Assembly (NCBI RefSeq): GCF_002878395.1
Contig: NC_061121.1
Span: 44,598,103 to 44,662,102 of the forward strand
Origin: Capsicum annuum
Lineage: Eukaryota > Streptophyta > Magnoliopsida > Solanales > Solanaceae
Direction of reading: 5' to 3'
Length of the DNA stretch: 64,000 nucleotides
The notes below the pieces were generated by a model. It was not told the DNA's origin. It did no database searches and was given only the letters and a program-made list of their open reading frames with translations. Both the position numbers and the translations under genes were made by a program. The stretch's first letter is position 1. Each line of letters starts with the position of its first letter. Of this stretch, positions 58,501-64,000 are shown in pieces.

Positions 58501-58870
58501 CTTCCAACGCAAAGAATTGGTGTTGGCATTTCATAAACCAAGGAGGAGTGTTGAAAGTTGCTTTAAGAATGTAGTTATTTTTTTCTTTTTTCTCCAATTT
58601 TTTACGTACAATCCTATTTAAATTAGGAGAGTCCTATCTTTGGTAGGAAACTAATTAGTTATTTAATTTTGGTAGAAATAGGTTGTTTCTTTATCCTATT
58701 TTTAGTTGTAATAGCAACTATTTAAGTTACTAAGTTGATGATCAATAACAGACGTTCAAGAAAATAATTTGTCTCTCTGCATATTCTCTTCAAACTCCAT
58801 CTTGGTTTCAGCAGTCAACTTTTGACTAATTAAATTCTTGTTATTTCCCTTTAACGGTTTTAAACCAACA

Positions 58871-59230
58871 ATCTCCTGCAGCTACACCCTTCTTGATAAG
58901 CAAAATAATATAGTCCATAAAGGATGAATCGCAAAGTACTATAATGGGGCCAGCACTTGACAGGCCAAATTCTTCTTCGGATAAGATTAAAAGTTGTCTG
59001 ATGACCTCATTTTCAAGATAATCCAAGGGAATCGTGCAGTGCGTCTGATCAATTGTATACATTACAAAATGACCTATTCTGATTATTGAGGGTGAAGACG
59101 TACTACAACTGTCTGCATCACTACCATTTCTTGTAAGTGACATTCTCTTCCTCTTCATGGTTGTAAACTTCTGCCATCTCCTAACCATTTTGATAAGTTT
59201 CTTGGTACTGATCACTGTTTTTCTTTCCAT
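58871..59230 (-). pseudogene. SAUR (block C), main part, 3' end displaced by copia
   Basis: Minus-strand frame starting MERKTVISTKKLIKMVRRW, then GHFVMYTIDQTHCTIPLDYL, LSEEEFGLSSAGPI and SSFMDYIILLIKKGVAAGD. This is the larger SAUR clade (SAUR61-68 type). ISTKKLIKM is the usual start of the family, so the true Met may be the internal one. At AAGD the copia LTR begins; reading on gives nine foreign residues (CWFKTVKGK) and a stop at 58841. The original 24-codon tail is at 55491-55564. The SAUR core is intact, so a protein with an altered tail is possible. Confidence 0.8.
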
Positions 59231-59423
59231 TTTTTCTTGAAAGTTTGAATCAAGAAAGTAGACTATTTAGAACCTTTTGATTGCTAAACCGATAAGCAAG
59301 AAAAAGTGTTTGTGTATAACCCCAAACGAATTTTGTTCAATTAAATCAGTCTAATCAGGAAGACACGGGGTTGTGGATCCATATCAGAGCAAGGCAGCGG
59401 AACTGGTGTTTATCTTAGGGTTC

Positions 59424-60439
59424 AATCTGGAAGATTTGTCAGAAGTACCGTCCTGTGTGGTTACAAAGGATTATCGTACAGAAAGTAACTGGACGGCTTG
59501 CATGAGTTATCAGTCAATAAGATTGAAATCCAGAATGGAAAAAGGCCATTGGAAGATGACCAGGAGGTTAAAAATGTGCAATGCAGGTTGCAAAAGCAGT
59601 CTGATGATTCCAACCTAGTGGAAGTGGATCTTTCCTTGGGGGTTCTTCAGCATCCCCTGATGAGCATGCTGACAGTCAGGTCCATGATGAGCAAGCTAAC
59701 AATCAGAATCATGCTGGGGATAATTCTGATAGGAGCACGTCTTTTCCTGCCATCAACTGTGACAGCTCCATCACTTTTCTCATTCATTGCTCTAGGTCTT
59801 CATTTCTCTAGGTCACATTATGGTGCCATAGCATCTTTGAACCGCAACTTCTTCTAAATAATTAGGAGCGGTGAACTTTATACAGTGCAGCAACGAAATG
59901 GTGTGATGGAGCACTGGGTGTATTTCTCCTGTCAACAGCCTGAGGGGAAGCTTTTGACCCTGCTAGGCTGAGTTGGATGCATCTGCCGAGAAAGACTCCC
60001 AATTATTGTTTCGTGTTCTCCAATAAGGAATCTTTGGCAATTGGTACGGAGCTTCTTGTTTTCAGAAAGGATGTGTTTGCCCACATCATTTCTCAGTACA
60101 GCTTACTGACAAATACGTGGTCAACTGGGATGCAGATGAATGTGCCACGATGTTTTTTTGGTAAAAGCCTTGGGGAAATTGCCATTTTTTCTGGCGGTTG
60201 TGACTTACAAGGTAAAATCCATAGCTCCGCTGAACTTTACGATTCGGAGACAGCCACATGGAGGACTTTGAGAAGCATGAATAAGCCACGTAAGATGTGT
60301 TCTAGTGTATTCATGGATGGAAAGTTTTACGTTCTAGGAGGCGTTGGAGGAGCCGACTCAAAGATGTTGACATGAGAAGGGGAGTATGATCTGGCAACGG
60401 GAACGTGGACTAAAATTCCGAACATGTCTCCTGTGCGAC
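59424..60439 (+). pseudogene. F-box/kelch (SKIP11-like) pseudogene, copy C, part 1
   Basis: N-terminus LEDLSEVPSCVVTKDYRTES, NWTACMSYQSI (the Met before LEDL is lost, as in copy B), then in another frame IEIQNGKRPLEDDQEVKN, LVEVDLSLG, SHYGAIASLNRNF and TAA in the F-box as in copy B. The kelch part reads LPRKTPNYCFVFSNKESLAI, GEIAIFSGGCDLQGKIHSSA, ELYDSETATWRTLRSMNKPR and MDGKFYVLGGVGGADSKMLT, then TGA at the Cys, as in copies A and B. It is cut at 60439 by a solo LTR and resumes at 62566. Multiple frameshifts; not functional. Confidence 0.88.
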
Positions 60440-62565
60440 TGTAACACCCCAAAGTTTTTCCTAGCTAAATTTCGTCCCTAAAATGCCAAGCCTTAGCTTC
60501 TAGAATGATTTATATCTAATTCCTATGGAATTACTTTGATTTCAACTTTTTATTTTGTAGAGACTGAATTAGCTTTCTAACGATGTAAGATTTGCCTAAA
60601 TCGGATGACCGGGCAAGAAGTTATGACTAATTTAAGTTCTAGTCGTAAATCACCGCCATTCTGGCTTTTGGCGCATCGCGGCGAGGGCTTAATTTATAAT
60701 TTTCAAATTCCAGTGGGACTCCGCAATAGTGGCACATCACGGAGAAGTTCCATGTCCCATCCAGTGGGACACGCAATGGCTCCACGTTGCGGAGGCCATC
60801 AAATTCCCATTCGTCTTTTTCCAGCAAGCCACCGCGATAGTGGCGCATCGTGGTGGCCCGTTAAATCGTCTTCCATTTTAATTTTTTTCAGCATCGTACA
60901 GAACTTAATAGGTGTATTCTTGACTTTTCCAAACCCCTTAAAATGTTCAAACAATAGATTTAGGGTATGTTTGAGAAACATAACCCTATTTTTCACCAAA
61001 AGTATCAAGAACTCTCTCTAGGGCTTCAAACAACAATCTCAAGTAACTCAATATTCAACCGTGGGAATTCGTAACAAATTGGAGATTTGGAATCCCCAGA
61101 TCGTAGGCTTCAAGAACCACCCGCTAATTTCATATATAAAGGTACGTGGGGTTGTCCTAAATTTCATGGGCATGTTTTGAAAATAATTTATGCAAGGCTT
61201 TAAACTTATACAAGCATATATATGTTTTTACAAGTGGGGTTTTCGTTTGATATGAATAACATGTTTTGAGATATGATTTTGAAAGAAATATTGAAATATC
61301 GGGGGGTTGTTTGTTTGAATGTATTCTAATGGTTGAATTGTGAACATGTGATCCAAACTTCAAAAGGGTGTGATGTGTATGAATTGTGATTTCTTTAAAT
61401 CCCCCATGATAATGTATTATACCCCATATTATACTTATGTTAAACTATTGAGAGCAGGAGTTTTACAATTGATATGATGTTACACATAAATGATAAAACT
61501 TCTTGAACTATTATATGTTGAGAAATCATTATGCATGTATTATTATGGGTGAAAGTCTTGTATATGTGCATGATGTAAATGACATGAGAAGTTGAAGAAT
61601 TGATGTGATACCGATGACTTGCAAGTCGGGTATGATGATACCCCACAGAGTATGATATGTGATTGATTTTAGGTGAGATAGGTGGTTACCTGAAGAAAGC
61701 ACAAGCCAAATGAATCTATGCTGGAAATCGTGGATTGCCGACACGGGAAACTTGGTACCATGTTGTGTGATCTTGTATGCCTAGTATTGTGTCTTCCCTA
61801 TTCGGGACAAGTGGTTAGGAGCCCTGCTTTGTGATTTTGAGCCCAACCCTGACACACGAATTTGATTTCGATGAAGGCACCCTGCTGTGTGACCTTGTTT
61901 TCTTCTCTCTTCACTGATACTCAAGTCTTGACGGCAATCGGGATTTGACAGTTGGTGAAAATTGTAGGGTGTACCACCTAGCTCAGCAATGTTGCATTAT
62001 TGTTGAAAATTCATTATACTATGCCTATGTCGCTTTGAACCATTTTGCAATAATATGTTTTATGACGGCTCTCATTTATTTTGTATAAAAATCACTATTT
62101 GTTTTTGGATTACTCTGCGTGCCAGCACATTTGTGTTGACCCCCCTCCTTTCAGGTTCTGAGGCACAGTCTAGGGTCCAGATACTCAGTAGAGTCTTCAG
62201 ACAAAGTTCGCAGAGTTCAGTTGGTAAGCCTTCTTTGCTTCGGAAGGCCTAGCCTCTTAGACATTCATTATTCAGTATGGTTTTGGTCTACTGGGGGCCT
62301 TGTCCCAGTTTTCAGACAGTTGATGCCTTAGTCATGTAGTAGAGATTTCGCAGACGGTTTCCAGGTGTTGATAGATGGAGTTGGATTTCCTTTTCCACTA
62401 TTGATTTATGTTAGACTGATGACCATGGTTCTGTTGTTACTTATATTTCCGCATTATCTTCTATTACATGAATGTTGTGCATGATTATCAGATAGAGAAG
62501 GGTGTTCCCGGCCTTCACGGTTCGGGATACTCATCACGGCCAGGGCCTCGGTTCGGGTCGTGACA
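60440..62565 (+). mobile_element. Solo gypsy LTR in kelch pseudogene
   Basis: TGTAACACCCC...CGGGTCGTGACA, 2126 bp. Left flank gcgac (60435-60439); right flank gcac, i.e. the same 5-mer with one base lost. The kelch text runs from cctgtgcgac directly to ctaaccttaag if the LTR is removed. The 5' part contains GC-rich pieces (tggcgcatcgcgg; gccaccgcgatagtggcgca) like LTR G3. The 3' part resembles solo LTR G5. Open frames inside (60605-61021 and others) are chance frames. Confidence 0.88.
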
Positions 62566-62810
62566 GCACCTAACCTTAAGAATGGCATACCTGCTACATC
62601 TGCAGCGCCTCCATTGGTAGCTGCTGTAAATAATCAATTTACGCTGCTGACTATGCAGAAATGCTGGTTAGGAAGTATGAAAAGCATAACAAAGAAAGGA
62701 TTTATTGAGGTGAATTCGTGGTAAATAGTGAAGGACCTCAAGAATGGAATTTGCTCGGCCAAAAGCAATCAGGTAGCTTTGCGTACAACTGTTCTGTCAT
62801 GGGATGCTGA
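62566..62810 (+). pseudogene. F-box/kelch pseudogene, copy C, part 2
   Basis: Continues copy C: NLKNGIPATSAAPPLVAA, then the reading of ENLVRKYEKHNKE, the shared deletion, and GFIEVNS. Native stop TGA at 62808-62810 after a copy of the VYNCSVMGC end. Confidence 0.85.
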
Positions 62811-63045
62811 CGAGATGGAATGTGGTTGGTACTGTAGAGGTGGCGGGTGTCAATCAATACATAATTGGTTTCTGGGGCAACAGGTTTCTTGCTAATGTGT
62901 AATTTATCCCAACTTTTTTTCTCTTATCAGTTGATTGATTTCGATTAGTGTTTAAAGCTTCTCTAGGAAAGTCATAGAAGTACTTAATCTTTTCTTTTTT
63001 TTGTGGTTTTGCCATATTTATTTTCTTGACTTTGTCAAGGAGAGA
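62811..63045. other. 3' flank of kelch copy C
   Basis: Matches 368-600 and 16534-16770 up to 'aaggagagagataa' at about 63045, where the similarity stops. This marks the right end of the duplicated block here; no inverted copy follows. Confidence 0.65.
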
Positions 63046-63230
63046 GATAACATGTGGTTACATAAGGAGGATAAGAACACTTATTTTAATATCAATCATC
63101 TTAGACATGCTAACAATGGTCTCTAGGCTCTCTTTCTCTCATAATTTGTCTGTAGGCTTTTTATGTGCTCTGGGTTTCCAGCTGTTGATATTCTGTACAT
63201 ATTTTGTACAATAGGATACTATCTCTAACG
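63046..63230. other. Unrecognised sequence at right end
   Basis: AT-rich, no gene seen; it leads into the CT-rich repeats. Confidence 0.3.
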
Positions 63231-63231
63231 G

Positions 63232-63276
63232 CTCTCTCTCTCACTAGACTCTCTCTCTCACTAGACTCTCTCTCTC
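63232..63276 (+). repeat. 17-bp CT-rich tandem repeat
   Basis: ctctctctctcactaga occurs at 63232 and 63249, with a partial third unit ending in tcggtc. Confidence 0.8.
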
Positions 63277-63279
63277 GGT

Positions 63280-63770
63280 CCACAGCCTTCGGCGCCGTCG
63301 CCGACCCGACCCGACCACCGGTCCCCGGCGTCGACCTCCGTCGCCGGTCTCCAGCTTCGTCGCGGGTCTCCGTCACTGTCGCCAGTCTTCGGCTCCGTCG
63401 TCGTCGTCGACCTACGGTGCCGACCCTACCGTCGGTCACCGACGTACCCTCTCTCTCTCCCGCGCCTCGGCCCTCCGGCCCCGTCGCCGTCGCCGACCTA
63501 CGGTGCCGACCCGACCGCTGGTCACCGACGCCGACCGCCGGACCTGACCGCCGGTCACCGACCCCCGTCGCCGAGATCTGGTTCCCTCCCTGCTGTACCC
63601 CCCACCCTCCCCCCTCCCCCCCCCTTCTCTGTCCAGACCACCCCCCCTCCTCCTTCGGCGCCGTTACAACAGTGCAGTAGCCATAGCTCGGTCTTCAGCC
63701 GCAACCGCCGTTCCATCGTCAGCAGCCGCGGATCCATCTCAGTAGTGATCCCCCGGCAGCAGGTCGACGC
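63280..63770 (+). other. GC-rich, CpG-rich low-complexity stretch
   Basis: About 490 bp dominated by imperfect repeats of cgccgacc, ccggtcaccgac and cgtcgtcg, in strong contrast to the AT-rich surroundings. It reads as an Arg/Pro/Ser-rich open stretch in one frame (to about 63680) without an ATG of good context, and as other open stretches on the opposite strand, as expected of simple GC-rich sequence. It is followed by 63771-64000, AT-rich and gene-free. It might be the leader of a gene or of an element that continues beyond the window. Confidence 0.5.
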
Positions 63771-64000
63771 AGGGCTTGGTTGCCGGCTTGGTGTACAAGT
63801 GAAATCTGGTGACTTCTAACCTTTGCTTATTTCATTCTTCATTCTGCATTCTTTCATTCTTCGTATTATACTAGTAATTGAGTATAGTTTGGTTGCTGGA
63901 ATATTTCCTTGAATTTGTGTGAGCCTTGTATTAATTGTTGCTGCTTTACTATTACCATCGTTTATGTCTTTATATCTTTATATTATCTTTATATTCTCTT

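Larger units (their letters stand above)
55565..58870 (+). mobile_element. Non-autonomous copia element carrying two host gene fragments
   Basis: LTRs 55565-55886 and 58549-58870, each 322 bp and beginning TGTTGAAAGTTGC. Perfect target duplication atctc (55560-55564 and 58871-58875). Primer site TGGTATCAGAGC at 55890-55901, purine tract accaaggaggag directly before the 3' LTR. The interior has gag and protease, then a PHD/homeodomain-gene fragment, then a rearranged alternative oxidase fragment. Integrase, reverse transcriptase and RNase H are absent, so the element must have moved with enzymes from elsewhere. It interrupts the SAUR gene of block C in its last 24 codons. Confidence 0.92.

Noticed and set aside
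60605..61021. 138-codon frame in the solo LTR
   Set aside because: Open only because of GC-rich LTR text; no family resemblance, and it lies inside a TG...CA bounded LTR.
63204..63680. 158-codon Arg/Pro-rich protein
   Set aside because: Begins at TTG, not ATG, and consists of simple GC-rich repeats that are open in several frames on both strands.

Overview
This is a nuclear segment of a dicot plant. The gene families (SKIP11-like F-box/kelch, two SAUR clades, plant F-box) and the Ty3/gypsy and Ty1/copia LTR types, with TGTAAC...GTGACA termini and tRNA-Met primer sites, look most like Solanaceae, probably Solanum or a close relative; that assignment is from memory of the families, not from a search. 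The window is AT-rich, repeat-dominated and gene-poor. No rRNA or tRNA gene, CRISPR array or bacterial-type operon was seen.

Layout. 1-1560: remnant of a SKIP11-like kelch pseudogene followed by an inverted second copy. 1571-1985: gypsy LTR scrap. 2154-2399: the only gene that looks intact, a small SAUR. 3108-8967: decayed copia element A. 9359-10097: truncated copia B. 10098-14303: minus-strand gypsy G1 copy 1 (LTR plus a gag-protease-only interior) and another truncated LTR. 14304-17690: duplicated block B (F-box tail, SAUR, kelch in inverted-repeat form). 17700-40186: gypsy G1 copy 2, split by gypsy G2 (18301-37414), itself split by copia C (21824-32230), itself split by a non-autonomous TAT/Ogre-like element D (25695-31383): four nested levels. 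40187-51733: more gypsy LTRs (G4 fragment, G3 element, G5 solo LTR). 51734-53890: intergenic duplicated sequence and a MITE. 54088-63045: block C (F-box pseudogene, SAUR cut by a composite copia element, kelch pseudogene cut by a solo LTR). 63046-64000: CT-rich tandem repeats and a strongly GC-rich stretch.

The most notable object is the 3306-bp copia element at 55565-58870. It has 322-bp LTRs, a 5-bp target duplication (atctc), a primer site and a purine tract, but integrase and reverse transcriptase are gone. In their place are two captured host fragments: a PHD/homeodomain (HAT3.1/PRHA-like) piece fused in frame to gag-protease, and an alternative oxidase (AOX) piece in circularly permuted exon order (exon 3 end joined exactly to exon 2 start, no introns). 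That order is what reverse transcription of an exon 2-exon 3 circular RNA would give.

The host-gene story is one of segmental duplication of an F-box / SAUR / kelch block, followed by decay. The plus-strand kelch copies share several lesions, so they multiplied when already dead. The minus-strand partners lack those lesions, and together the arms form long inverted repeats that could, if transcribed, yield double-stranded RNA.
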